A DNA stretch of 16,657 nt from CAZSDW01 sp964605705 (GCA_964605705.1 CAZSDW010000057.1:1-16657); one strand, 5' to 3'; shown: positions 8,991 to 16,352, counted from the stretch's first letter. The notes: generated by a model not told the origin, from the sequence alone. Numbers and translations: made by a program.

Positions 8991-9001
8991 ATTATCGGAT
9001 T

Positions 9002-9628
9002 ATGTACACCTTATTTGATCTTGTAGCCCTGATTGTTATTGGTTTCTTTGGCTTCACCGGATTGCGGCGTGGATTGATCGAGGAAGCATTCAAACTGATC
9101 GGGATCATTTTATCTTCATATATCGCAGTCCGTTTTTACGGGCTGGGTGTTATGCTGATCCAAAATACCTTTGCCATATCTGAAGGTGTTCAGACGGTCA
9201 TTGGTTTTATTATTGTTTTCCTCGCGGTTTATCTGTCAATTCAGCTGATTGCATCGATTTTGAAAAAGATTATAAAGTCTCTGAATTTAGCCTGGCTGGA
9301 TCGCCTGACAGGTTTAGGATTCGGCGCGTTGAAAGCAATCCTGATTATGTCGATCATCGTCTGGTGTATCGGTATATTCTCGGATTCCGGATTTGTAAAA
9401 AAACTGGAAGCCAGTTCACCAGGCTATATCTATTTGAATAAAACCGAGCGATACCTGGTCAGAGTTTTTGGTTTACAGGAACAGGCGAATGGATTGGAGG
9501 AAAATATCCGCAGCATTTTTCGTTTAAAAGAAGAGCTTCCTGTATCATTACCACTGAATGCTGACTCCCTTTCGAAAAAGATTGAATTTATTGACATTCC
9601 CGATTCTGTTAGAGGTGCATTATGGTAA
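9002..9628 (+). CDS. cvpA: CvpA family membrane protein
   Basis: A 208-residue inner-membrane protein of the CvpA (colicin V production) family. Four hydrophobic segments are visible at about 3-20, 30-50, 62-88 and 104-127. The conserved GLRRGLIEE loop (20-28) and DRLTGLGFGALKAIL (100-114) are typical. A hydrophilic tail of about 80 residues follows. The family has been linked to envelope stress resistance and colicin V export, but its biochemical role is not known. The stop overlaps the mutS2 start by 7 bases; the cvpA-mutS2 pairing occurs in many bacteria. Confidence 0.9.
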   Translation: MYTLFDLVALIVIGFFGFTGLRRGLIEEAFKLIGIILSSYIAVRFYGLGVMLIQNTFAISEGVQTVIGFIIVFLAVYLSIQLIASILKKIIKSLNLAWLDRLTGLGFGALKAILIMSIIVWCIGIFSDSGFVKKLEASSPGYIYLNKTERYLVRVFGLQEQANGLEENIRSIFRLKEELPVSLPLNADSLSKKIEFIDIPDSVRGALW

Positions 9629-11970
9629 ACAGCGCCCGGGAAATACTGGGGTTTAACCGGATTATTGAGCTGATCGCCGAAGGGGCAGTGTCGGAAATTG
9701 GCGCTGCCAGGATTGGAACAATTGAGCCGTTTTTACCCCGAGATGAAGCGCTGCAGCGGATGGAGCAGATTGCCACATTGCAAAGACTTCGCGAAGATAA
9801 AAATCCGTTTCCGCTGCTTCAATTTGATAATATTGAATTGGAATTAAAACGCTGCCGGGTCGAAGGCGCATACCTGTTGCCGGAGACGCTGTTTCAGATT
9901 CTGAAAATTCAACGGCAGATTCTGGATATACAAAAATTCTTTCGACAGAACCGCGCAAGTCTGAAGCCGCTGATTGAACTGCTGGATAATCTGAAGCCGC
10001 TGGAATCGCAGGTTACCCGGATACACCGGATTATTGATGAGGACGAATCGATAAAAGACAGCGCCAGCCCCGACCTGGGACGCATCCGTAAACAAATGCA
10101 GCAAACCGTCGCAAGGTTGCAGCGCGAAGTGGATCGGGTTATGCATGAGGCGCAGCAGGAGGGGTGGCTCCATGAGGAAAATCCGACCATTCGTGATGGA
10201 CGTTTTGTCCTGCCGCTGAGAAGTGAAAGCAAGCGTAAAATCAAAGGCATTATTCATGGTCAGTCTGCGACGGGAGCGACGGCGTACGTTGAACCCCTGA
10301 TCATTGTTGAAATTAACAATTCATTAAAAGAGCTGGAAATTGAAGAGCAGGCAGAAATCCGGCGAATCCTGATCCGGGTGACTGCTGAATTGCGACCGGA
10401 TTTTGTGCTATTGAGCCAAAATATTGACATGTTAGCGAAACTGGATTTTCTCAATGCCTGTTCGAAATTTGCTTTCCGCTTTGAATGCCGGGTGCCGCGG
10501 ATTTCAGCTGATCAGGGTGGAATTGTTCTGAAAAATGCCCGTCACCCGCTGCTTTCACTCGTGAAAAAAGTGATTCCGTTGAATGTTGCCGTGGCGGAAA
10601 ATATTCATTGTGTGATCATTACCGGACCCAATGCCGGCGGAAAAACAGTTGCCATGAAAACCATCGGATTGCTGAGTATGATGGTGATGTACGGACTGCC
10701 GGTTCCTGTGGATGCTGGCAGCGTCATCCCGTTTTTTGATCGGATATTGGTCGATATCGGCGATCAGCAGTCCATCGAGGACGACCTGTCAACCTTCACC
10801 TCGCATGTGTCGAACCTGAAACGATTTACTGAAAATGCTACAAGCCATTCGTTGGTACTGATTGACGAACTGGGCACCGGGACTGATCCGCTGGAAGGTT
10901 CGGCGCTGGGACAGTCGGTCCTGGAGGAACTGGTCAGCCGACGGACTTTTACGGTTGTTACGACCCATCATAGCGGGCTGAAAGCCTTTGCCGATAAGGG
11001 CCCGAATATCATGAACGCCGCTATGGAGTTTGATACGGATCAACTGCAACCGACCTATCGGTTTCAATTGGGATTGCCGGGCAGCAGCTATGCACTGGAA
11101 ATTTCAAAGCGCCTGGGATTAAGTGTAAAAATCATTGATCGTGCCCGGGAACTAATGGGTACCGATCAGGTGAAACTGGAAAATCTGCTGCTGGAAGTGG
11201 AAACGTTGAAAACCCGGATTGAGGAAGAGAACCAATCGGTCGCCAGAAATAAAATAACGCTGGATAAATTGATTACCGAATACGAACTGAAAATGGCTTC
11301 TATTCGGGAAAAGCATGAATCGATGGACTCGAAAATAGCCGAGGAGCTGGAGCGGATTGTCAACGAATCCCGTTCGAAAATTGAACATGCTGTCAAAGAT
11401 ATTCGTGAAAAGGACGCCTCGCGGGCGACGATTATTGAAGCTAAAAAGACCTTGAATGCGCTGCAGCAGACGGCGCAGGACCGGTTGAAAAAAAGAAAAC
11501 CTCTGAGGAAAATATCGTCAAATGAGAATTTTGAAATCGACGATTTGGTAAAAGTGAGCGGGATTTCCGGAAGCGGTCAGATTGTTGAATTCCAATCGGG
11601 GAAAAAGCGGGCAGCGGTCAATATTAGCGGAAAATTAATCTGGGTATCGGTCAGCTCATTGCAAAGGATCAGCCCAACCGAGGATCATGATGCAAAGACT
11701 GCGGAGTACGCGGTTCGGATTGAAAATGTCCAATCGTCGCGTCTGGATCTGAGGGGCAAACGCTATGATGAAGCCCGTGATGAGTTGGAACGCTTTCTGG
11801 ATCGGGCGTTGCTCGCCGGGTTGAATCAGGTCCAGATTATTCATGGCATGGGAACCGGGGCACTGCAGAAAATGACTCATGAAGTATTGAAAAACACTCG
11901 CGGTATCCGTAAGTTCTATTTCGAAAATTTTGACCAGGGCGGCACCGGAGCGACGATTGCAGAATTATAA
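9622..11970 (+). CDS. mutS2: Endonuclease MutS2
   Basis: A 782-residue MutS2, full length. It has the MutS core and lever regions, then the ATPase domain with Walker A GPNAGGKT (335-342), DLSTFTSHV (388-396) and Walker B LVLIDELG (411-418) followed by TGTDPLEG. A coiled-coil stretch (about 515-625) precedes a C-terminal Smr nuclease domain starting with LDLRG at 708, with HGMGTGAL at 741-748. The mismatch-recognition N-terminal domain of MutS is absent, as expected for MutS2. Family members suppress recombination or act in ribosome rescue through the Smr domain. The ribosome binding site AGAGG (9611-9615) lies in the end of cvpA. Confidence 0.97.
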   Translation: MVNSAREILGFNRIIELIAEGAVSEIGAARIGTIEPFLPRDEALQRMEQIATLQRLREDKNPFPLLQFDNIELELKRCRVEGAYLLPETLFQILKIQRQILDIQKFFRQNRASLKPLIELLDNLKPLESQVTRIHRIIDEDESIKDSASPDLGRIRKQMQQTVARLQREVDRVMHEAQQEGWLHEENPTIRDGRFVLPLRSESKRKIKGIIHGQSATGATAYVEPLIIVEINNSLKELEIEEQAEIRRILIRVTAELRPDFVLLSQNIDMLAKLDFLNACSKFAFRFECRVPRISADQGGIVLKNARHPLLSLVKKVIPLNVAVAENIHCVIITGPNAGGKTVAMKTIGLLSMMVMYGLPVPVDAGSVIPFFDRILVDIGDQQSIEDDLSTFTSHVSNLKRFTENATSHSLVLIDELGTGTDPLEGSALGQSVLEELVSRRTFTVVTTHHSGLKAFADKGPNIMNAAMEFDTDQLQPTYRFQLGLPGSSYALEISKRLGLSVKIIDRARELMGTDQVKLENLLLEVETLKTRIEEENQSVARNKITLDKLITEYELKMASIREKHESMDSKIAEELERIVNESRSKIEHAVKDIREKDASRATIIEAKKTLNALQQTAQDRLKKRKPLRKISSNENFEIDDLVKVSGISGSGQIVEFQSGKKRAAVNISGKLIWVSVSSLQRISPTEDHDAKTAEYAVRIENVQSSRLDLRGKRYDEARDELERFLDRALLAGLNQVQIIHGMGTGALQKMTHEVLKNTRGIRKFYFENFDQGGTGATIAEL

Positions 11971-11984
11971 TTTTCATAAAATGT

Positions 11985-13811
11985 TTGGATAAATCTTTGG
12001 CACTGATACCCGCAAATATAGTCGAGCAAATCAAGAGCCGGGCGGATGTTCTGGATGTTGTCAGTGAAGTGGTGCAGCTCAAGCAGCGCGGACGGAATTA
12101 CTTCGGTCTGTGTCCCTTCCACGAAGAAAAGACGCCTTCATTCAGCGTCAATCCCGCCAAGGGAATATTTCACTGCTTCGGTTGCGGTAAGGGGGGTAAT
12201 GCCGTCAGCTTTGTCATGGAGCATGAAAATATTGAGTATGTGGAGGCGTTGAAACGGCTGGCGGAGCGCTATGGTATTGAGATTCAATGGGAAAAAGGTG
12301 CCGAAGATTTTCAGAAAGGGGAAACCGCCCTTTTATATGAACTCCATGAGATTGCGAAAAATTATTTTATCAAGCAGTTATTTTCTGATAAAGGTAAACC
12401 GGCACTCGATTATCTTCTGAACCGGGGATTCAGTAAAGAGATTCTGCAACAGTTTTCAGTCGGATTTGTGTCGGATGAATGGGAAGGTCTCGTTCAACAG
12501 ATCGACCAGAAACGCTTCTCGGCAAAGATTCTTGAGAAATCAGGACTCTTTATTCAAAAGGAAAATAAGCGTTTTCTGGATCGCTTTCGTAACCGCATCA
12601 TGTTTCCGATCTATAATATTTCCGGCAGGGTGGTTGCTTTCGGTGGACGGACGATGGACTCCAAAGAGCCGGCTAAGTATATGAATTCGCCGGAAACTCC
12701 GATTTATTTTAAAAGCGGTACGCTGTATGGTCTGGAGCATTCCAAGACGGCAATTCAGCAGGAGAAGTCGGTGATAATTGTCGAAGGTTATACGGACTTT
12801 TTACGATTTTATGCGTCCGGGATTCAACATGTTATTGCCGGTTCGGGAACGGCGTTGAATTTTCATCATGCCCGGGTTTTGAAACGCTTCAGCTCGAGTA
12901 CGGTGTTGTGCTATGATGGGGATGAAGCAGGTCAGAAAGCAACGGAGCGGGCAGGATTCATGCTCCTGAAGGAAGGTTTCGATGTCCGGGTAATCCAGCT
13001 GCCGCCGGAAGATGATCCGGATTCATATATAAAGAACAGCGGCGTTGAGAATTTTCGAAAATTGTATAAAGATGCACCGGAGTTCATTCAGTATTTTATT
13101 CAGAATCATTCGGCAGAATTGAAAACACCGACGTCCAAAACGCAGTTTATCGATTCAATCGTTACTGAAATCAGCGAGGTTCATAATCCGGTGACCCGGG
13201 ATTTTATTATCAAAGAAATCGCCGACAAGCTGGACTTGCGTGAGGAGCGAATTCTCGGTCAATTGCGCCGTTTTATCCGGCAGAAACGCAGCGGTAATAT
13301 TTCGGATAAAAAATCAGCGGCACCGGAGATTAAAATCAGCACAGCCACCGAGAAATCAGAATACGAATTGCTGAAAATGATTCTGTCCGATAATGACGAC
13401 ATCATTGGATTTATTGTCAGGCAGGTGCCGTTGAAACTCTACAAACACCCGGTCCTTTCGACAATTGTCGCTGAGATATATCATCGATTAAGTGACGAAC
13501 AGGATATTTCACCGGCAGCGCTTTTTGATCATCCCTGGAGTGACCAGGAAAAACTGTACCTGTCACGGCTGATCATCGATGCTGAATCCAGCCAGGCGCA
13601 GCTGGAGCAGGAGGACATGCTCAAGCTGGTGGTCGATTGTATGTCCGCCATGATGACCGATCAGCTGGATAAATCAATCCAGGACCTGCGCTCCAGGATC
13701 AAAGAAGCCGAAAAAAAACAGGAAGACACCGTATCGCTGGTTGTTGAACTTTCCCAACTGCAGAAGAAACGGCATGATATTCGCTCGAAATTACGCGAAT
13801 TGAAATTATAG
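11985..13811 (+). CDS. dnaG: DNA primase DnaG
   Basis: A 608-residue primase that makes RNA primers at the replication fork. The N-terminal CHC2 zinc ribbon has Cys43, His46, Cys64 and Cys67. The TOPRIM catalytic core shows VEGYTD (Glu267), GSGTAL (286-291) and CYDGDEAG (Asp311, Asp313). The last 180 or so residues form the less conserved helicase-interacting region. The start is a TTG at 11985; a second TTG at 11997 is an alternative, and no good ATG or Shine-Dalgarno sequence is available. It begins 14 bases after mutS2 and closes the housekeeping run. rpoD, which often follows dnaG, is not here. Confidence 0.96.
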   Translation: MDKSLALIPANIVEQIKSRADVLDVVSEVVQLKQRGRNYFGLCPFHEEKTPSFSVNPAKGIFHCFGCGKGGNAVSFVMEHENIEYVEALKRLAERYGIEIQWEKGAEDFQKGETALLYELHEIAKNYFIKQLFSDKGKPALDYLLNRGFSKEILQQFSVGFVSDEWEGLVQQIDQKRFSAKILEKSGLFIQKENKRFLDRFRNRIMFPIYNISGRVVAFGGRTMDSKEPAKYMNSPETPIYFKSGTLYGLEHSKTAIQQEKSVIIVEGYTDFLRFYASGIQHVIAGSGTALNFHHARVLKRFSSSTVLCYDGDEAGQKATERAGFMLLKEGFDVRVIQLPPEDDPDSYIKNSGVENFRKLYKDAPEFIQYFIQNHSAELKTPTSKTQFIDSIVTEISEVHNPVTRDFIIKEIADKLDLREERILGQLRRFIRQKRSGNISDKKSAAPEIKISTATEKSEYELLKMILSDNDDIIGFIVRQVPLKLYKHPVLSTIVAEIYHRLSDEQDISPAALFDHPWSDQEKLYLSRLIIDAESSQAQLEQEDMLKLVVDCMSAMMTDQLDKSIQDLRSRIKEAEKKQEDTVSLVVELSQLQKKRHDIRSKLRELKL

Positions 13812-13851
13812 GAAAATTAAATTTATAATTACTGACTATTACTCACTTTAT

Positions 13852-13901
13852 TTGACAAAGAATAAAAAATCTCTTTACACATTAAAATATATTCTTAAAT
13901 T
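13852..13901 (+). promoter_or_regulatory. AT-rich possible promoter upstream of cas6
   Basis: The 276-base gap 13812-14087 begins very AT-rich. It holds TTGACA at 13852-13857 without a good -10 partner, and TTTACA at 13874-13879 paired with TAAATT at 13896-13901 (16-base spacer, 5/6 and 4/6 matches). Either could drive cas6. A small imperfect stem (GAATAA...TTATTC, 13979-14001) lies further downstream. There is no gene in the gap. Confidence 0.3.
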
Positions 13902-13924
13902 CCATACATAAACGGGGCGATATT

Positions 13925-13958
13925 GGCTTGAATAAGCAAGGCTACTTGCAATCAAGCC
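13925..13958. repeat. 34-base imperfect palindrome between dnaG and cas6
   Basis: Outer arms GGCTTGA (13925-13931) and TCAAGCC (13952-13958) are perfect complements. Inside them GCAAG (13936-13940) and CTTGC (13945-13949) form a second perfect stem around GCTA. The internal loops are ATAA and AA. No T-run follows, so it is not a standard terminator. It resembles the hairpin elements in the other spacers of this locus, though its loop differs. Confidence 0.7.
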
Positions 13959-14087
13959 GGTTATTTGATTGAAGGACTGAATAAACGGAGAATCGTTATT
14001 CAATGTGCAATCATTTTTACAAATTGTCCCTCAATTTTTACTTTCATAAAACCATATCCGGAATATATACAGAAGGAGTCGATTGAG

Positions 14088-14762
14088 ATGATGTCTGCCG
14101 TTACTGTCGCGCTCATTCAAGTCCAGTTTCCCAATAACCGGCTGAATGATTTTGATATTCCCAAATTCAGAGGAACAATCTCTGATCAATTTCCGAAGTA
14201 TGAATTGATCCATAACCACCTGAAAGACGGGAAGTTTCGTTACAAATATCCACTGATTCAATTTAAAAGCCTCAATAGAATTCCCACCATTATTGGAATT
14301 GGTGAAGGAATCGATATTCTCAAGGAGGTGTTTCTGGATGTCAATCACATTGATATTGCCGGTAGAAGAGAGAAGGTCTGGGAAAAAACTGTTCTGATCC
14401 GGGAGGATACACTGGGTCAGGCTGATGACTTTATCCGGTACTGTTTTTCGAATTCCTGGATGGCATTGAAAGAGGAGAATTACGCCACGTACAATACCTT
14501 GGATTCCGCAGACCAGCAGCAGTTTTTGAGACATTTGCTCCGGGAGAACCTGAAAACGCTTTCCAAGGGCGTCGGCTACTGGATACCGGATATCGAAAAG
14601 GTAAAAGTGGAGGGATTTTTCAAGGAAATTCCCCGGAATTTCAAAAATAACCGGATGATCTGCTTTACCGGGGAATTCATGGTGAACTTTCATATCCCCG
14701 AACACCTCGGCATTGGCAAGCAGGTTGCCCGGGGCTTCGGGACGGTGGAGCGCGTGAAATAG
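14088..14762 (+). CDS. cas6: CRISPR-associated endoribonuclease Cas6 (Cas6b-like)
   Basis: A 224-residue protein that I assign to Cas6, the RNase that cuts CRISPR precursor RNA within each repeat and leaves an 8-base 5' tag. Supporting blocks are FDIPKFRGTISDQFP (22-36), the HNH triplet (42-44, candidate catalytic histidines), YPLIQFK (54-60), and the C-terminal glycine-rich loop HLGIGKQVARGFGTVERV (206-223), the hallmark of the Cas6/RAMP superfamily. I choose the ATG at 14088 because AGAAGGAG (14071-14078) is well placed 9 bases upstream and the conserved part begins there; the frame stays open upstream to a TTG at 13965, but those 41 residues look non-conserved. The presence of cas4 and a CRISPR array with the ATTGAAAC tag downstream supports the call. 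Confidence 0.87.
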   Translation: MMSAVTVALIQVQFPNNRLNDFDIPKFRGTISDQFPKYELIHNHLKDGKFRYKYPLIQFKSLNRIPTIIGIGEGIDILKEVFLDVNHIDIAGRREKVWEKTVLIREDTLGQADDFIRYCFSNSWMALKEENYATYNTLDSADQQQFLRHLLRENLKTLSKGVGYWIPDIEKVKVEGFFKEIPRNFKNNRMICFTGEFMVNFHIPEHLGIGKQVARGFGTVERVK

Positions 14763-14771
14763 GACAGGATA

Positions 14772-14794
14772 ATTCCAAAGGAATCCCTACGGGA
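14772..14794 (+). repeat. REP-like double hairpin, copy 1
   Basis: Two stems in tandem: ATTCC/GGAAT around AAA, then TCCC/GGGA around TAC, with the T at 14784 shared by both stems. Relative to the right-hand segment this is a clean extra block of about 22 bases. Same layout as 15643-15667 and as the centre of the CRISPR repeat (16532-16555). Confidence 0.75.
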
Positions 14795-14835
14795 CATGAT
14801 TAATAGAATTTATTACGGAATAAATATTGAGACAA

Positions 14836-14855
14836 CACCCCGATTCATCGGGGTG
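14836..14855 (+). repeat. Perfect 8-bp hairpin with TTCA loop
   Basis: Arms CACCCCGA and TCGGGGTG pair perfectly around TTCA. It is the left-hand counterpart of the hairpin at 15413-15432 and is a candidate left-end recognition structure for the transposase. Confidence 0.8.
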
Positions 14856-14884
14856 GGTATGAACACCTCACAAATCAACATAAC

Positions 14885-14900
14885 AACTGCTTTAGCAGTT
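14885..14900 (+). repeat. Perfect 6-bp hairpin with TTTA loop
   Basis: AACTGC and GCAGTT pair around TTTA, 23 bases before the transposase start. It differs by one loop base from the hairpin at 15459-15474. Confidence 0.8.
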
Positions 14901-14923
14901 TATATGATTGAGGAGAAAATAGT

Positions 14924-15376
14924 ATGGCACTTCACTCTCATGTAAAAATCTGGATTCATCTTATCTGGGGCACTCATCAGCATGCCAGAATCCTGAATCC
15001 GGAAATTCGAAAGGTGTTATTTTCACATTTTGTTGAAAGTTTCAAAAAAGAAAGTCTATCATTGGAAAAGCTGCATATCCAACCGGAGCATGTCCATCTG
15101 TTGTTTGCCCTACCTGCCGATATTCCTATTGCGAAAATTGCGAAATCCATAAAGGGCGAATCCTCGCGCTGGATCAATGAGAATGGGTTGATTGCCGGGA
15201 AGTTTCGCTGGCAACGGGGATATGGCGCCTTTTCGGTGAGTGCGTCGCAATTGCAGACCGTGAAGAACTATATCGATAGACAGGAAAGTCACCATAAGCG
15301 CAGAACATTCCAGGAAGAATATGATGAATGGGCGCGCCAATACGGAATAATGGATAAATTGGACAGGACAATCTGA
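14924..15376 (+). CDS. tnpA: IS200/IS605-type Y1 (HUH) transposase
   Basis: A 150-residue transposase of the Y1 single-strand type, which cuts and joins DNA at hairpin ends. The metal-binding HUH motif is His56-Val57-His58 in EHVHLLFALP. The catalytic tyrosine is Tyr116 in YIDRQ, with Gln120 four residues later as expected. The block GKFRWQRGYGAFSVSASQL (92-110) and ESHHKRRTFQEEY (121-133) are characteristic of a subgroup common in Bacteroidota-like genomes. Length is normal and no frame damage is seen, so it is probably active or recently so. AGGAG (14911-14915) lies 8 bases before the ATG. Its last codons fall within the right-hand flanking segment. It could be a REP-associated transposase rather than a self-mobile element, given the many hairpins around it. 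Confidence 0.93.
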   Translation: MALHSHVKIWIHLIWGTHQHARILNPEIRKVLFSHFVESFKKESLSLEKLHIQPEHVHLLFALPADIPIAKIAKSIKGESSRWINENGLIAGKFRWQRGYGAFSVSASQLQTVKNYIDRQESHHKRRTFQEEYDEWARQYGIMDKLDRTI

Positions 15377-15412
15377 TTAACAAGATTTATCACAGAGTAA
15401 ACAGTAGGATAG

Positions 15413-15432
15413 CACCATGCTTCAGCACGGTG
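15413..15432 (+). repeat. TTCA-loop hairpin, right-end candidate
   Basis: Arms CACCATGC and GCACGGTG pair with one A-C mismatch around TTCA. The same element recurs at 15584-15603 and, degenerate, at 15713-15732. Confidence 0.75.
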
Positions 15433-15458
15433 ACTGATGATGTACAACTCCATCCACC

Positions 15459-15474
15459 AACTGCTTCAGCAGTT
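15459..15474 (+). repeat. Perfect 6-bp hairpin with TTCA loop
   Basis: AACTGC and GCAGTT pair around TTCA; counterpart of 14885-14900. Confidence 0.8.
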
Positions 15475-15487
15475 TTCAAAGATGGTA

Positions 15488-15503
15488 AACCGCTAAAGCG
15501 GTT
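15488..15503 (+). repeat. Perfect 6-bp hairpin with TAAA loop
   Basis: AACCGC and GCGGTT pair around TAAA. Compared with 15459-15474 the stem has changed on both arms while pairing is kept. Confidence 0.8.
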
Positions 15504-15528
15504 ATGGATAAATATGGGAACATCGGTA

Positions 15529-15548
15529 CACCCGAATCAATTTGGGTG
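15529..15548 (+). repeat. 8-bp hairpin with TCAA loop
   Basis: CACCCGAA and TTTGGGTG pair (one G-T wobble) around TCAA. Confidence 0.75.
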
Positions 15549-15583
15549 CTGTCCTAATTCGTCTGACATTATTATTTCGATAG

Positions 15584-15603
15584 CACTATGTTTCAACATG
15601 GTG
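15584..15603 (+). repeat. TTCA-loop hairpin, further copy
   Basis: CACTATGT and ACATGGTG pair with one T-G wobble around TTCA. It is preceded by GATAG like the copy at 15413. Confidence 0.75.
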
Positions 15604-15633
15604 GTGAATGATTTGATTGTGGGTGTATCAATT

Positions 15634-15676
15634 TACCCGATTACTCCAACGGGAGTCCCTGACGGGAAATTCGGGT
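15634..15676 (+). repeat. Nested hairpins containing REP-like double hairpin, copy 2
   Basis: Outer ACCCGA (15635-15640) can pair with TCGGGT (15671-15676). Inside lies the double hairpin 15643-15667: ACTCC/GGAGT around AACG, then TCCC/GGGA around TGAC, sharing the T at 15656. This matches the layout at 14772-14794 and in the CRISPR repeat. Confidence 0.7.
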
Positions 15677-15712
15677 GCTGGTCTGAATCAGGAATTGGTG
15701 AAATAAAAACAG

Positions 15713-15732
15713 CACCATACTTCAGCTTAGTG
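15713..15732 (+). repeat. Degenerate TTCA-loop hairpin just before cas4
   Basis: CACCATAC, TTCA, GCTTAGTG: the loop and outer bases fit the other TTCA hairpins but the stem has several mismatches. It ends 8 bases before the cas4 ATG and occupies the place of a ribosome binding site. Confidence 0.5.
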
Positions 15733-15740
15733 ATAAGAAA

Positions 15741-16334
15741 ATGATAGAATCGATTGCCACTCTCATTACACCATCTGAAGTAATGGAATATCTCTATTGC
15801 CCGCGTTTTACCTATTATCTGAATGTTCTGAAAATACGGCAATATGAGGAAAAGCGTTACAAAGTCCAGAAGGGGCGGGAAGTACATCAGCAGCGCCTTG
15901 AACAAAACCAGGATTATATTCGTAAAAAAATACCGATGTTGAAAAAGGAGCAAAATGTTTATCTCAGTTCCGATATTCTGCATGTTCGGGGTATCGTGGA
16001 TGAAATTATTTATCTGAAAGACGGTTCTCTGGCACCCGCAGATTACAAATTTAGCGAGTATAAACCATATCTGTATAACACCCATAAAATCCAGACGGCT
16101 TTGTATGCGCTGCTCATTCGTGAGAATTATCAAAAACCGGTGCACACCGGCTATATATTTTACCTGCGGGGTGGATCGAAGATGCACGAAGTAGCGATAA
16201 CAATCCGGTTAGAACACGAAGCGACGTCGGCTGTAGCGGAGATGCTGAGTATTATTCAGGATGAACGGATTCCCAAACGAACATCTTACCGGGTGCGTTG
16301 TGCCGACTGTTGTTATAAAAATATCTGTGTCTGA
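15741..16334 (+). CDS. cas4: CRISPR-associated exonuclease Cas4
   Basis: A 197-residue RecB-family nuclease with an iron-sulfur cluster. Cas4 works with Cas1-Cas2 during spacer acquisition, trimming ends and selecting PAM-containing fragments. The cluster ligands are visible as Cys20 in YLYCPR and Cys187, Cys190 and Cys196 near the C-terminus. Nuclease residues are His49 in GREVH, Asp87 in RGIVDE, Asp101 and Lys103 in ADYKF, and the QTALY motif (118-122). The gene is intact. The ATG at 15741 places the conserved LITPSEVMEYLYC near the N-terminus, but there is no Shine-Dalgarno sequence; a degenerate hairpin lies immediately upstream. No cas1 or cas2 is adjacent inside the window, and the CRISPR array follows. 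Confidence 0.95.
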   Translation: MIESIATLITPSEVMEYLYCPRFTYYLNVLKIRQYEEKRYKVQKGREVHQQRLEQNQDYIRKKIPMLKKEQNVYLSSDILHVRGIVDEIIYLKDGSLAPADYKFSEYKPYLYNTHKIQTALYALLIRENYQKPVHTGYIFYLRGGSKMHEVAITIRLEHEATSAVAEMLSIIQDERIPKRTSYRVRCADCCYKNICV

Positions 16335-16352
16335 ATGGTTCTTTGACATAAG

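Larger units (their letters stand above)
14762..14900 (+). repeat. Left hairpin-bearing segment flanking the transposase gene
   Basis: It starts at the last base of the cas6 stop with GGACAGGATAAT, and continues with a double hairpin (14772-14794), a 59-base stretch 14797-14855 that aligns without gaps to 15374-15432 (about 41 of 59 identical by eye, many differences being transitions), and the hairpin 14885-14900. The same order, minus the double hairpin, occurs at 15361-15474. Confidence 0.7.
14762..15474 (+). mobile_element. Probable IS200/IS605-like insertion between cas6 and cas4
   Basis: A Y1 transposase gene lies between two directly oriented, diverged copies of a hairpin-bearing segment (14762-14900 and 15361-15474). 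In this family the transposase recognises subterminal hairpins on the same strand at both ends, so same-direction hairpins fit. The candidate end hairpins are 14836-14855 and 15413-15432. No tnpB is present. Exact ends cannot be fixed without an empty-site comparison, and the family makes no target duplication. Confidence 0.6.
15361..15474 (+). repeat. Right hairpin-bearing segment flanking the transposase gene
   Basis: Begins GGACAGGACAAT (11 of 12 bases as at 14762-14773), then TGATTAA one base later, then the TTCA-loop hairpin 15413-15432 and the hairpin 15459-15474, in the same order and spacing as the left segment. It lacks the double hairpin. Confidence 0.7.
15377..15740 (+). repeat. 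Hairpin-rich non-coding stretch before cas4
   Basis: This 364-base gap holds no convincing gene. It contains at least seven small hairpins: 15413-15432, 15459-15474, 15488-15503, 15529-15548, 15584-15603, the nested set 15634-15676, and a degenerate one at 15713-15732. GATAGCAC followed by a TTCA-loop stem occurs at 15409 and 15580, and GGGTGCTG recurs at 15544 and 15673, so the stretch is made of repeated, diverged modules like a bacterial interspersed mosaic element. Confidence 0.75.

Noticed and set aside
13965..14087. TTG start giving cas6 41 extra residues
   Set aside because: A strong AGAAGGAG site precedes the ATG at 14088 and the extra residues do not look like Cas6.
14031..14705. 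A 224-codon open frame on the - strand opposite cas6
   Set aside because: It is the antisense shadow of cas6, which has a good ribosome binding site and conserved Cas6 motifs.
15430..15744. A 104-codon open frame on the + strand between the transposase gene and cas4
   Set aside because: It runs straight through six hairpin elements, has no ribosome binding site and shows no recognisable protein motif; it is translated repeat DNA.
15633..16187. A 184-codon open frame on the - strand opposite cas4
   Set aside because: It is antisense to the clear Cas4 nuclease and iron-sulfur motifs and has no family signature of its own.
16343..16348. TTGACA just after cas4 as a promoter for the array
   Set aside because: No acceptable -10 element lies 16-18 bases downstream; that space is taken by the arms of the hairpin 16353-16373.
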